From assembly GCA_943788865.1 (NCBI GenBank), contig CALSRX010000004.1, forward strand, positions 186,001-250,000: DNA of 64,000 nucleotides, in the 5' to 3' direction. The stretch comes from an uncultured Polaribacter sp. Its GTDB lineage: Bacteria; Bacteroidota; Bacteroidia; Flavobacteriales; Flavobacteriaceae. A model generated the notes under the pieces. The model worked only from the letters and a program-made list of their open reading frames with translations, did not search any database and was not told the DNA's origin. Below, piece by piece: positions 8,547-16,886 of the stretch (positions within the stretch are counted from its first letter, which is position 1; each line of letters begins with the position of its first letter). A program made the translations under genes and the position numbers.

Positions 8547-9896
8547 TTATTTAAAGAGCCATCTATAGATGTCGTTTCCGTTTGCAAACAAAAGCAAAGT
8601 AATTAATAAAACGAATCCTACAATTTGTGCATATTCTAAAAACTTGTCTCCAGGTTTCTTGCCTGTAATCATTTCCCAAAGCGTAAACACAACATGACCA
8701 CCATCTAAAGCAGGAATTGGTAATAAATTCATAAATCCTAACATGATTGATAAGAATGCTGTAATGTTCCAAAATGTTTGCCAGCTAAACTCTGAAGGAA
8801 AAATACTTCCGATAGAAATAAAACCCCCTAAACCTTTATAGGCTCCTGTATTTGGATTGAATATTTTTTTCAATTGTTTTACATAACCAGAAAGCGTACT
8901 CCAAGATTTGTTTAACCCTGCAGGAATTGCTTCTGTAAAAGAATACTGAATATTTTCTAAATCGTAATATCCTAATTTAGAAATATCTGATACCGATAAA
9001 TTTGCCAAAGCAACTCCAATTGTTCCTTTATCTGTTGTTTTTACAGTAATCTCTTTGAGTTCTTTCCCTCTTCTAACAGACAAGGTGATTTCTTGATTTT
9101 TATAATTTCCTAGAATCGCTTCAGCTTCATCATAATACGTAATTGGAGCTCCATTGATTCCAACAACAATATCTCTTACTTTTAATTCACCATTTACATT
9201 AGGAGAATCTTTAGAAATTTGGCCTATCATAAAAGGATATCTAGGTAAAATAAATGAACCTTCGTTTTTACCTCTTTCAATTAATTTAGAAATAAAGTCA
9301 ACCGGAATTTCCTTTTTAATAACCTCACCATTTCTTTCAATAGTATAGTTATTTCCGTTGATAAACTCGATTGGTAAATTGCTAAACTTTCTTATTTCTT
9401 GACCATCAATTGATAAAACTTTATCCCCTGTTTTTAAGCCTAAAGAAGTTCCTAAAGAATCTTGCACCCAAACACCACCTTTTACATTTTTATTTGGCAA
9501 AAAGTTTTCGCCATAAGCATACATTAGCATGATGTAAATGAAAATACCTAAAATAAAGTTTACAATTACACCACCAAGCATAATTATTAAACGTTGCCAA
9601 GCAGGTTTAGATCTAAATTCCCATGGTTGAGCTGGCAATGCCATTTGCTCAGTATCCATGCTTTCATCAATCATTCCAGATATTTTTACATATCCACCAA
9701 GCGGGATCCATCCAATTCCATATACAGTATCTCCAACTTTCTTTTTAAGAAGAGAAAATTTATAATCAAAAAACAAGTAGAATTTTTCTACTCTTGTTTT
9801 AAATATTTTTGCCGGTATAAAGTGTCCTAATTCATGTAAAACAATTAATAAGGATAAACTAAGTATGAATTGAGATGCTTTAATTAATATTTCCAT
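8547..9896 (-). CDS. rseP: RIP metalloprotease RseP (site-2 protease)
   Basis: An intramembrane zinc protease that cleaves membrane-bound anti-sigma factors or signal-peptide remnants. The HELGH zinc motif lies in the first membrane segment (residues 21-25) and the second metal-binding motif is PALDGGHVV near residue 395. Two PDZ-like domains occupy the middle (about 125-310). The multi-pass topology and 449-aa length match the family. A TACATTTG -7-like element is present on the minus strand (9924-9931). No sigma or anti-sigma partner is nearby. Confidence 0.95.
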   Translation of the reverse strand: MEILIKASQFILSLSLLIVLHELGHFIPAKIFKTRVEKFYLFFDYKFSLLKKKVGDTVYGIGWIPLGGYVKISGMIDESMDTEQMALPAQPWEFRSKPAWQRLIIMLGGVIVNFILGIFIYIMLMYAYGENFLPNKNVKGGVWVQDSLGTSLGLKTGDKVLSIDGQEIRKFSNLPIEFINGNNYTIERNGEVIKKEIPVDFISKLIERGKNEGSFILPRYPFMIGQISKDSPNVNGELKVRDIVVGINGAPITYYDEAEAILGNYKNQEITLSVRRGKELKEITVKTTDKGTIGVALANLSVSDISKLGYYDLENIQYSFTEAIPAGLNKSWSTLSGYVKQLKKIFNPNTGAYKGLGGFISIGSIFPSEFSWQTFWNITAFLSIMLGFMNLLPIPALDGGHVVFTLWEMITGKKPGDKFLEYAQIVGFVLLITLLLFANGNDIYRWLFK

Positions 9897-9923
9897 GTAG
9901 TCTTATTTCTTTTTTTAACCGGA

Positions 9924-9931
9924 CAAATGTA
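9924..9931 (-). promoter_or_regulatory. -7 element (TACATTTG) of rseP
   Basis: The reverse complement of CAAATGTA fits TAnnTTTG and lies 27 bases before the rseP ATG. A -33 box is not convincing. Confidence 0.4.
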
Positions 9932-10037
9932 CGTTTTTAATAAGAGTTCTAAAATAAGATTTGAGCGCATTTCCTTTTTTTAACAAAGTTTTATTTTAAA
10001 TTCTTGGATTTCGCTTTAAATTAAGTAGAATATCGCG

Positions 10038-10045
10038 TAATTTTG
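10038..10045 (+). promoter_or_regulatory. -7 element (TAATTTTG) of the SCO1-like gene
   Basis: It matches TAnnTTTG 21 bases before the ATG. The sequence about 19 bases upstream reads CTTTA, a weak -33. Confidence 0.45.
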
Positions 10046-10066
10046 TAAATCTAAAACACGCCGATA

Positions 10067-10747
10067 ATGAGTTTTTTTTCAGTTAAAAAATCGCTTTCTT
10101 TCCTAATTATTTTTGCTGTTTTTTCTGCAATTGCACTAACGGTTTTTTACAATTTATTATCTGTTGATAAAAGGTTGCCCATTTATAGTCCGTCAGATGT
10201 AAATCCAAAATTGGTAGATGCTTCTGTAAAACACATTCAAAAAAACCACAAAATAGCAGATTTTAGTTTGATAAACCAAAATGGAGATACCATTACCAAT
10301 GCTATCTATAAAGACAAAATTTATATTGCCGATTTCTTTTTTACTCGTTGCAAAACCATCTGTATAGCCATGGCTTATAATATGAGCGAATTACAAGCAC
10401 ATTACAAAGACGATACTGACATTATGTTTTTATCACATTCAGTAACTCCGGTGATGGATAGTGTTCCGGTTTTAAAAGCTTATGCAGAAAAAAAAGGGGT
10501 AATAGATGGAAAATGGAATGTAACAACCGGCCCTAAAAAACACATTTATGAATTAGCTCGTAAAAGTTATTTTGCGGTGTTGGATGAAGGAAACGGAGAC
10601 GAAAACGATTTTATCCATACAGAACAATTTGTGTTGGTAGATAAAGACAGAAGAATACGAGGGTATTATGACGGAACCGAAAAAGAAGACATGAAAAAAG
10701 TGATTGCAGATATTGCTATGTTAAAAGAGGAATATAATCGTAAATAA
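10067..10747 (+). CDS. SCO1/SenC family copper-binding thioredoxin-fold protein
   Basis: A membrane-anchored periplasmic protein of the SCO family, which delivers copper to or reduces the CuA site of cytochrome oxidase. One N-terminal membrane anchor (about 10-30) precedes a thioredoxin fold. The CxxxC motif is FTRCKTICI (Cys95, Cys99) and the conserved distal histidine is His184 in DFIHTEQF. All three copper ligands are therefore present. At 226 aa it is a normal length. It has its own promoter-like element and is followed by the iron operon. Confidence 0.93.
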   Translation: MSFFSVKKSLSFLIIFAVFSAIALTVFYNLLSVDKRLPIYSPSDVNPKLVDASVKHIQKNHKIADFSLINQNGDTITNAIYKDKIYIADFFFTRCKTICIAMAYNMSELQAHYKDDTDIMFLSHSVTPVMDSVPVLKAYAEKKGVIDGKWNVTTGPKKHIYELARKSYFAVLDEGNGDENDFIHTEQFVLVDKDRRIRGYYDGTEKEDMKKVIADIAMLKEEYNRK

Positions 10748-10762
10748 TAGCCATTTTTCTTC

Positions 10763-10779
10763 TTTAGAATCATTCTAAA
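10763..10779. promoter_or_regulatory. FUR-family operator upstream of feoAB
   Basis: TTTAGAAT-C-ATTCTAAA is a perfect 8-1-8 palindrome. Its core TTAGAAT-N-ATTCTAA has the 7-1-7 layout, with central AATnATT, of Fur, Zur and PerR boxes. It ends four bases before the -7 element TATCTTTG of feoA, so a bound repressor would cover the promoter. Iron-responsive control by Fur is the natural inference given the downstream genes. Which FUR paralogue binds is not shown by the sequence. Confidence 0.7.
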
Positions 10780-10783
10780 TTCC

Positions 10784-10791
10784 TATCTTTG
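10784..10791 (+). promoter_or_regulatory. -7 element (TATCTTTG) of the feo operon
   Basis: It is a good match to TAnnTTTG, 21 bases before the feoA start and directly behind the FUR-type palindrome. Confidence 0.6.
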
Positions 10792-10812
10792 TCCACTTAA
10801 AAACAAGGATTC

Positions 10813-11037
10813 TTGAATACAATTGCAACTTTAGTTAAGGGAGAAATCGGAATTATTTCTGAAGAATCGTTAGATGTTATTCCGCTTAAATTATTGGAAA
10901 TGGGATGTTTACCAGGAGTTGAGGTTGAGTTATTGCAAGTTGCCCCTTTACAAGACCCATTATATATTTGTGTAAATGGTAGTCATTTAGCCATCAGAAA
11001 AGAAATGGCAGCCCAAATAAAAATTATCAAAAGCTAA
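10813..11037 (+). CDS. feoA: FeoA ferrous iron transport accessory protein
   Basis: A small SH3-like cytoplasmic partner of FeoB. The 74 residues show the FeoA pattern: G-rich start of the barrel, LLEMGCLPGVEVELLQVAPLQDP, and the terminal LAIRKEMAAQIKI. The start codon is TTG; no ATG or GTG lies at a suitable position before the domain. It is separated from feoB by four bases, so the genes are co-translated or tightly coupled. Expression is probably repressed by iron through the palindrome just upstream. Confidence 0.93.
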   Translation: MNTIATLVKGEIGIISEESLDVIPLKLLEMGCLPGVEVELLQVAPLQDPLYICVNGSHLAIRKEMAAQIKIIKS

Positions 11038-11041
11038 CTTA

Positions 11042-13156
11042 ATGGAAATTCATAAACCCATAAAAGTAGCTTTAATTGGCAACCCGAATACCGGTAAAAC
11101 ATCACTTTTTAATCAACTTACTGGGTTAACTCAAAAGGTAGGAAATTACCCTGGAGTCACCGTAGATAAAAAACAAGGTACATGTAGGTTATCAATTAAC
11201 CAAACAGCAATCATTACAGATTTACCAGGAACATATAGTATCAACCCCACTTCTGTTGACGAAAGTATTGTTCTTACTTCTTTATTAAACACAACAGATA
11301 AAGATTTTCCAGATGTCATTGTTGTAGTTGCTGATATCGAAAATTTAAAAAGAAATCTCTTTTTATTTTCTCAAGTAAAAGATTTAGAAATTCCGATTAT
11401 TTTGGCAATCAACATGTCAGATCAAATGGATAGAAAAGGAATTTCATTAGATGTTGAAACCCTACAAAAAGAGCTTCAAACTGAAGTTGTTTTGATTAGT
11501 GCTAGAAAAAATATTGGTATTGAAGCAGTAAAAGAAAAAATAGCAAATTGCGCAAAAGTTTCTATTACTTATCCTTTATGCTCCATCAACCATAAAATTG
11601 ATGGAGATTACTTTAAGCAATTAAAGGCGGTAAGTCCAAATCATACTTTATATGAATTATGGTTAATGATTACCCAAAATAATTTTCCAGAATCAATTAC
11701 TGATGAAGAAAAAATAAAACTCTTAGAGTTTACTCAAGATGTTTCTATGGTAAAAAGATATCAGCACAAAGAAACAATTTATCGATACCAACAAATCAAC
11801 GAAATTTTAAAAAGAACATATAAAATAGATCGAACAAAAGCCAAAGATTTACGAGGAAAATTAGATAAAGTTTTCACACATAAAATTTTTGGATATGTAA
11901 TTTTCTTTGGCGTATTATTATTGATTTTTCAATCTATTTTTGATTGGTCTACTGTTCCAATGGACTTTATTGATGCACAGTTTGCAAATTTAAGCGAGTT
12001 TGTTACCAAACAAATGAATTCTGGAGTTTTAAGAGATTTAATAACAGACGGAATTATTCCTGGTATTGGAGGAGTGGTCATTTTTATTCCACAAATAGCA
12101 ATATTATTTTTATTTGTAGCCATTTTAGAAGAAACTGGTTATATGAGTCGTGTGGTCTTTTTAATGGATAAAATTATGCGCAGATACGGAATGAGCGGAA
12201 AAAGTGTTATTCCGTTAATTTCAGGTACTGCTTGTGCTATTCCGGCTGTCATGGCTACAAGAACTATTTCTGGTTGGAAAGAACGTTTGATTACCATTTT
12301 AGTTACACCCTTTACAACCTGCTCTGCAAGATTACCCGTGTATGCAATTTTAATTTCGTTGGTAATACCAGATAAAAAACTCTTTGGATATTTTAGTCTA
12401 CAAGGATTTACGTTGCTTTGCTTGTATGTTTTAGGATTTGCAATTGCAATTGTTTCTGCATTTATGCTCCATAAATTACTAAAAGTAAAAAGCACCTCTT
12501 TTTTTGTTGCAGAAATGCCAAATTATAAATTACCATCAATAAAAAATGTTGTTTTTGATGTGATTGAAAAAACAAAAGCATTTGTTTTTGGGGCTGGTAA
12601 AATAATTTTAGCCATTTCAATTTTATTGTGGTTTTTGGCTTCTAATGGTCCAGATTCTTTTGAATCTGTGGCGGATGAAGTTACGAATAACATAGAAAAT
12701 AGTAATTTATCTGCAACAGAAGTTCAGCGTAAAATAGCATCATCCAAGTTAGAAAAATCGTATATTGGAATTATGGGTAAAGCTATAGAACCAGCAATAA
12801 AACCTTTAGGCTACGATTGGAAAATAGGAATTGCGTTAATTAGTTCTTTTGCCGCTAGAGAAGTTTTTGTTGGAACTTTGGCTACTATTTATAGTGTAGA
12901 AAGTGATGATGATAACACAAGCACCATTAAACAACGAATGCGGGCTGAAATAAATCCAGAAACAGGAGAAAAAAGATTCAACTTAGCCGTCGGAATGTCA
13001 TTGTTAATTTTCTATGCGTTTGCAATGCAATGTATGGGAACATTAGCAATCGTTAAAAGAGAAACAAAATCTTGGAAGTGGCCAATGGCTCAATTAATTG
13101 GGATGGGAATTTTAGCTTATGTTGCATCATTTATAACATTTACAATTTTTAGCTAA
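11042..13156 (+). CDS. feoB: FeoB ferrous iron transporter
   Basis: The GTP-gated Fe(II) permease of the inner membrane. The N-terminal G domain has the P-loop GNPNTGKTS (13-21), G2 region YPGVTVDKK, G3 DLPG and G4 NMSD. A helical spacer leads into a membrane domain with the two Gate motifs (LISGTACAIPAVMATR; FTTCSARLPVYAIL) and their Cys residues. At 704 aa it is full length. It overlaps a 39-aa Cys-rich membrane protein by one base (TAATG), completing a feoA-feoB-accessory operon. Confidence 0.96.
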   Translation: MEIHKPIKVALIGNPNTGKTSLFNQLTGLTQKVGNYPGVTVDKKQGTCRLSINQTAIITDLPGTYSINPTSVDESIVLTSLLNTTDKDFPDVIVVVADIENLKRNLFLFSQVKDLEIPIILAINMSDQMDRKGISLDVETLQKELQTEVVLISARKNIGIEAVKEKIANCAKVSITYPLCSINHKIDGDYFKQLKAVSPNHTLYELWLMITQNNFPESITDEEKIKLLEFTQDVSMVKRYQHKETIYRYQQINEILKRTYKIDRTKAKDLRGKLDKVFTHKIFGYVIFFGVLLLIFQSIFDWSTVPMDFIDAQFANLSEFVTKQMNSGVLRDLITDGIIPGIGGVVIFIPQIAILFLFVAILEETGYMSRVVFLMDKIMRRYGMSGKSVIPLISGTACAIPAVMATRTISGWKERLITILVTPFTTCSARLPVYAILISLVIPDKKLFGYFSLQGFTLLCLYVLGFAIAIVSAFMLHKLLKVKSTSFFVAEMPNYKLPSIKNVVFDVIEKTKAFVFGAGKIILAISILLWFLASNGPDSFESVADEVTNNIENSNLSATEVQRKIASSKLEKSYIGIMGKAIEPAIKPLGYDWKIGIALISSFAAREVFVGTLATIYSVESDDDNTSTIKQRMRAEINPETGEKRFNLAVGMSLLIFYAFAMQCMGTLAIVKRETKSWKWPMAQLIGMGILAYVASFITFTIFS

Positions 13157-13275
13157 TGCAAGAAATAGCCGCATATATCATTTTAATTTTAGCAATAATT
13201 TTTTTGCTAAACAAGTTTGTTTTTAAGTCTAGGAAGAATAAAAAAGGGTGTGACACTGATTGCGGGTGTTCATAA
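13156..13275 (+). CDS. FeoB-associated Cys-rich membrane protein, 39 aa
   Basis: The ATG overlaps the feoB stop as TAATG. The protein has one hydrophobic helix (IAAYIILILAIIFLLNKFV), a short basic stretch, and a cysteine cluster GCDTDCGCS at the C terminus. This arrangement matches the FeoB-associated Cys-rich membrane protein family, a FeoC-like accessory found behind feoB. A role in iron delivery or sensing is assumed for the family and not demonstrated. Its position and the intact cysteine cluster make it a credible gene despite the size. Confidence 0.82.
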   Translation: MQEIAAYIILILAIIFLLNKFVFKSRKNKKGCDTDCGCS

Positions 13276-13338
13276 TAGTTTAAATTGACTACACCTTTCT
13301 TTAACATAAAATTAATAGATTTCTATTGGAATGAGCTG

Positions 13339-13346
13339 TATTTTTG
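13339..13346 (+). promoter_or_regulatory. -7 element (TATTTTTG) of the DUF2911 pair
   Basis: It fits TAnnTTTG and lies 30 bases before the ATG of the first DUF2911 gene. It overlaps an in-frame TTG, arguing that the TTG is not the start. Confidence 0.5.
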
Positions 13347-13376
13347 AAGACGGATATAAAAATTAATAAAAATATC

Positions 13377-13907
13377 ATGAAAAAAAATGTTTTAGTAATC
13401 GCGTTATTTGCGATAGCAGTATTGTTTTCAAATGAAACTACTGCTCAAAAATTCGATCCAATGGATAAAAGTCCAATGGATGCTGTTTCATTTCCGTCTA
13501 GTTATAAAATATCAGACAAAATAGTTAAAGTTGTATATAGCAGACCACAATTAAAAGGGAGAGATTTAGCAAAATTAGCACCAGCAGGTAAAATCTGGAG
13601 AACAGGAGCAAACGAAGCTGCAGAAATTACATTTTATAAAGATGTAACTTTTGGAGGACAAGCTGTAAATGCTGGTAGATATTCATTATTTACAATTCCA
13701 AACGAAGGAGAATGGACTATCATTTTAAGTACAGCTAAAAATGTTTGGGGTGCGTATTTTTATAAACAAGATGAAGATGTTGTTAGAGTAAAAGGAAAAG
13801 TATCTGAAAGTGAAGATACTATTGAAGCATTTTCAATGATTTTTGATGAGGATATGAATTTGCATATGGGTTGGGGAAATACAATAGTAAGTTTAACAAT
13901 TAAATAA
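13377..13907 (+). CDS. DUF2911 domain-containing exported protein (copy 1)
   Basis: A signal peptide (MKKNVLVIALFAIAVLFSNE) ends near TTAQ, so the protein is exported. The rest is one DUF2911 domain with the family signatures VVYSRPQLKGRD, APAGKIWRTGANEA and the DVTFGG turn. No enzymatic residues are known for the family and the function is unknown. The ATG at 13377 is preferred over an in-frame TTG at 13344, which would put extra residues before the signal peptide and overlaps the -7 element. A paralogue follows seven bases downstream. Confidence 0.88.
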   Translation: MKKNVLVIALFAIAVLFSNETTAQKFDPMDKSPMDAVSFPSSYKISDKIVKVVYSRPQLKGRDLAKLAPAGKIWRTGANEAAEITFYKDVTFGGQAVNAGRYSLFTIPNEGEWTIILSTAKNVWGAYFYKQDEDVVRVKGKVSESEDTIEAFSMIFDEDMNLHMGWGNTIVSLTIK

Positions 13908-13914
13908 TTTAAAG

Positions 13915-14439
13915 ATGAAGAAAAAATTAATATTAACCGCATTAATTGTGGTTGCTGGATTATTCTCTAACGAAACTACAGCACAGAAATTTAGAGGAAT
14001 AGATAAAAGCCCTGCAGATATTGCAATGTATAGCACAAAAGAAGATGGAGCTATTGCAAAAATTATTTATAGCAGACCTCAATTAAATGGTAGAGATATG
14101 GCAAAATTAGCTCCAGCTGGTAAAGTTTGGAGATTGGGAGCAAATGAATCTACTGAAGTAAGATTTTATAAAGATGTAACTTTTGGCGGAAAACCTGTAA
14201 AAGCAGGAACCTATACCATGTATGCTATTCCTGGTGATTCTGAATGGACTATCATTTTAAATAAAGCATTACACACTTGGGGTAGCGGAAGCTATAAAGA
14301 GGCTAATGATTTAGTAAGAGTAACAGGAAAAGTTTCAACAAATAAAGATTCTGTTGAAGCACTAGCAATTATGTTTTCGAAAACAGGAGATATGCTTATT
14401 GGATGGGCAAACACAGTAGTAACTGTACCAGTAAAATAG
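13915..14439 (+). CDS. DUF2911 domain-containing exported protein (copy 2)
   Basis: It is 174 aa, with the same signal peptide ending (FSNETTAQKF) and the same core as the preceding gene: IIYSRPQLNGRD, APAGKVWRLGANES, FYKDVTFGG and a WANT/WGNT-type C-terminal strand. The pair arose by tandem duplication and is probably co-transcribed. Strong similarity at the signal-peptide junction suggests the duplication is not very old. The function is unknown. Confidence 0.88.
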   Translation: MKKKLILTALIVVAGLFSNETTAQKFRGIDKSPADIAMYSTKEDGAIAKIIYSRPQLNGRDMAKLAPAGKVWRLGANESTEVRFYKDVTFGGKPVKAGTYTMYAIPGDSEWTIILNKALHTWGSGSYKEANDLVRVTGKVSTNKDSVEALAIMFSKTGDMLIGWANTVVTVPVK

Positions 14440-14460
14440 AGTAATTCATAAAATATATTT

Positions 14461-14496
14461 AAAAGTTCGAAAACATAGTTTTTCGGACTTTTTTTA
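14461..14496. terminator. Bidirectional terminator between DUF2911 and EamA genes
   Basis: AAAAGTTCGAAAA and TTTTTCGGACTTTTTTT pair with one G-T wobble. The hairpin lies between convergent genes and slightly overlaps the 3' end of the EamA gene. Confidence 0.8.
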
Positions 14497-15423
14497 TGCC
14501 TTATATTTTGATTTTTTACTAATCAAATACACTCCAAAAATAACTAGAAAACAACTTGTAATTTTTATAGGATTGATATCTTGAGCATATGCTGTTTGCC
14601 CAAAAGCATATGCATACACACTCACCATTATAAAACTAATGGCAGGTTGTAAATAAACATAACTTCCATTTACAGAAGGCGAAACATAATTCAAAGCATA
14701 AATATTAAAAAGATAGGCCAAGAAGGTAGTTCCGATTACTACAAAAGCAATGGTTGCGTATGTTTCTGCTGTAAATGCAGCAAAATTTGTTTGTAAAATA
14801 TCTGGAATTCCAAAGGGTAACATACATAAAAACCCAAATAAAAACACCCAGCTAATCACTGTTAGCGAATTGTATTTTTTCATCAATGGCTTTACCAATA
14901 CCAAATACAAACCATAAGAACAAGCATTTAAAAAGATCAATGCATTTCCTAAAAGAGAACTTGTGCCTTCGGTTTTGTTTCCATACCAAACCAATAAAAA
15001 AGCGCCAATACCACCAATAGCAATTCCTATAATTTTATTGGGTGTTATTCTTTCTTTTAAAAGTATTGCACTAAAAATTAACACTACAATCGGGATCGCC
15101 GTAATAATAATAGAAGCATCTATTGGTGAGGTTAAGTTCAATCCATGAAAAAACAATAATTGATTGGATGCAACTCCTAATAAACCACATAAAATTAAAA
15201 GCGGAAAATCTTTCTTATTTACTTTCTCTTTGATAAAAGATTTGATAATCCAAAATAAAATTCCGGCTCCAACAATGCGTAAAAAAATAAAAGCAGATGG
15301 ACCAATTTTATTCGGCATTATGCCTTTTGCAATGATATAATTAGCACCATAAATTAAATTGGCACCCAATAAAGCCAAATGAGCTTTTAAAATATTGTTT
15401 TTCAAAATGGTAAAAATTTGCAT
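14494..15423 (-). CDS. EamA/DMT family transporter
   Basis: A 309-aa inner-membrane protein of the drug/metabolite transporter superfamily with two EamA repeats, each about five membrane helices. The first begins LALLGANLIYGANYIIAKG and the second near NACSYGLYLVLVKPLM. Family members export amino acids, metabolites or sugars; the substrate here cannot be assigned. It is a single-gene unit divergent from leuS. A second EamA gene at 40.1 kb is only distantly similar. Confidence 0.87.
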   Translation of the reverse strand: MQIFTILKNNILKAHLALLGANLIYGANYIIAKGIMPNKIGPSAFIFLRIVGAGILFWIIKSFIKEKVNKKDFPLLILCGLLGVASNQLLFFHGLNLTSPIDASIIITAIPIVVLIFSAILLKERITPNKIIGIAIGGIGAFLLVWYGNKTEGTSSLLGNALIFLNACSYGLYLVLVKPLMKKYNSLTVISWVFLFGFLCMLPFGIPDILQTNFAAFTAETYATIAFVVIGTTFLAYLFNIYALNYVSPSVNGSYVYLQPAISFIMVSVYAYAFGQTAYAQDINPIKITSCFLVIFGVYLISKKSKYKA

Positions 15424-15493
15424 TGCAAATAACGAACATTTTTATCGATTTTATTTCACAAGTAATTTACTTTAATCTTTTAGTAATAAGCTG

Positions 15494-15501
15494 TAACTTT
15501 G
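15494..15501 (+). promoter_or_regulatory. -7 element (TAACTTTG) of leuS
   Basis: A TAnnTTTG match 24 bases before the leuS ATG. It contains the in-frame TTG at 15499, which is therefore unlikely to be the start. Confidence 0.55.
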
Positions 15502-16400
15502 GCGCTTCTAAAAGTAGAATTCAACATGCAATACAATCATATAGAAATTGAGAAGAAATGGCAAGATTTCTGGAATAAAAACCAGACTTTTAAAGCCAGT
15601 AATGAATCAGAAAAACCTAAATATTATGTATTGGATATGTTTCCATATCCATCTGGTGCAGGATTACATGTTGGGCATCCGCTAGGGTATATTGCTTCAG
15701 ATATTTATGCACGATATAAACGTCATAAAGGGTTTAATGTATTGCATCCGCAAGGCTATGATTCTTTTGGATTACCGGCAGAACAATATGCCGTTCAAAC
15801 CGGGCAACATCCTGCAAAAACTACTGAAGAAAACATAAAAACATACAGAAGACAATTAGACAGAATTGGTTTTTCTTTTGATTGGTCTCGAGAAGTTCGT
15901 ACTTCTAATCCTGAATATTACAAATGGACACAGTGGATTTTTATCCAATTGTTCAACTCTTGGTATAATAAAGACAGCGATAAAGCAGAAGATATTGCTA
16001 CGTTGATTACAATCTTCAAAAAAGCTGGAAATGCAAACGTAAATGCAGTTTGTGATGAGGATATCAAACCATTTTCTGCGGATGAATGGAAAGCGTTTAC
16101 AAAAGCAGAACAAGAAGCAAATTTTATTGCAATATCGTTTAACATTTTTGTCTGACACAGAAGTAAATTGGTGTCCTGCATTAGGAACCGTGTTGGCAAA
16201 TGATGAAATTGTAAATGGTGTTTCAGAACGTGGAGGTCATCCAGTAGTTAGAAAAAAAATGACCCAATGGTCTATGCGAATTTCTGCCTATGCACAACGT
16301 TTGTTAGATGGATTATCAACAATTGATTGGCCACAACCCTTAAAAGATTCGCAAACCAATTGGATTGGAAAATCTGTGGGAGCCATGGTTACTTTTGAAG

Positions 16401-16432
16401 TCCTATCCCCAGCCCTTTCCGAAGGAAAGGGA
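16401..16432 (+). repeat. Left inverted end of the DUF559 element
   Basis: An outer TCCTATCCC is followed by the palindrome CCCTTTCC-GAA-GGAAAGGG (16413-16431). It matches the reverse complement of the right end apart from small differences. Confidence 0.85.
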
Positions 16433-16886
16433 GAAAAATCGGATTCTAAAAGAACGCCTGGATATATGACCGGAGGAAACAACTCTTATTTATTACTTGA
16501 AAAAGCTAAAGAAATGAGAGCAAATCCAACGCCTGCAGAAGCTATTTTATGGAAATACTTAAAAGGAAAAAAATTAAAATCTAAATTTAGACAACAACAT
16601 TTAATTAATGATTTTATAGTTGATTTTGTTTGCCTATCAAAGAAATTAATTATTGAAGTTGACGGGAAAATTCATGATTATCAATTAGAAAAAGATGAAG
16701 CAAGAACTTTAGAATTAGAACAAAAATCTGGTTTTAAAGTGATCAGATTTAAAAATGAAGAAGTAATTGGTGATATTGATGCAGTTTTATCTAAAATAGA
16801 TTCAGAATTAAGTAATCAAGCATTTCTACTTTCAAAATTAGAAGAAAAAAAAGTTGACAATAACCACAAACAAGCTAATGTAACAG

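Noticed and set aside
15499..15528. TTG at 15499 as the leuS start
   Set aside because: It lies within the -7 element TAACTTTG; the ATG at 15526 precedes the conserved N terminus.
16117..16127. A AAT TTT slippery heptamer at the leuS frame change, as for programmed frameshifting
   Set aside because: The heptamer fits -1 slippage, but the downstream LeuRS frame is reached by +1 (skipping one A). A -1 slip would enter the wrong frame, and there is no stop codon or structure suited to +1 frameshifting.
16043..16160. A separate gene starting at 16043 that contains most of leuS
   Set aside because: Its first residues ([18 protein letters not shown]) are out-of-frame translation of LeuRS sequence; the real protein joins from the first frame at about 16120.
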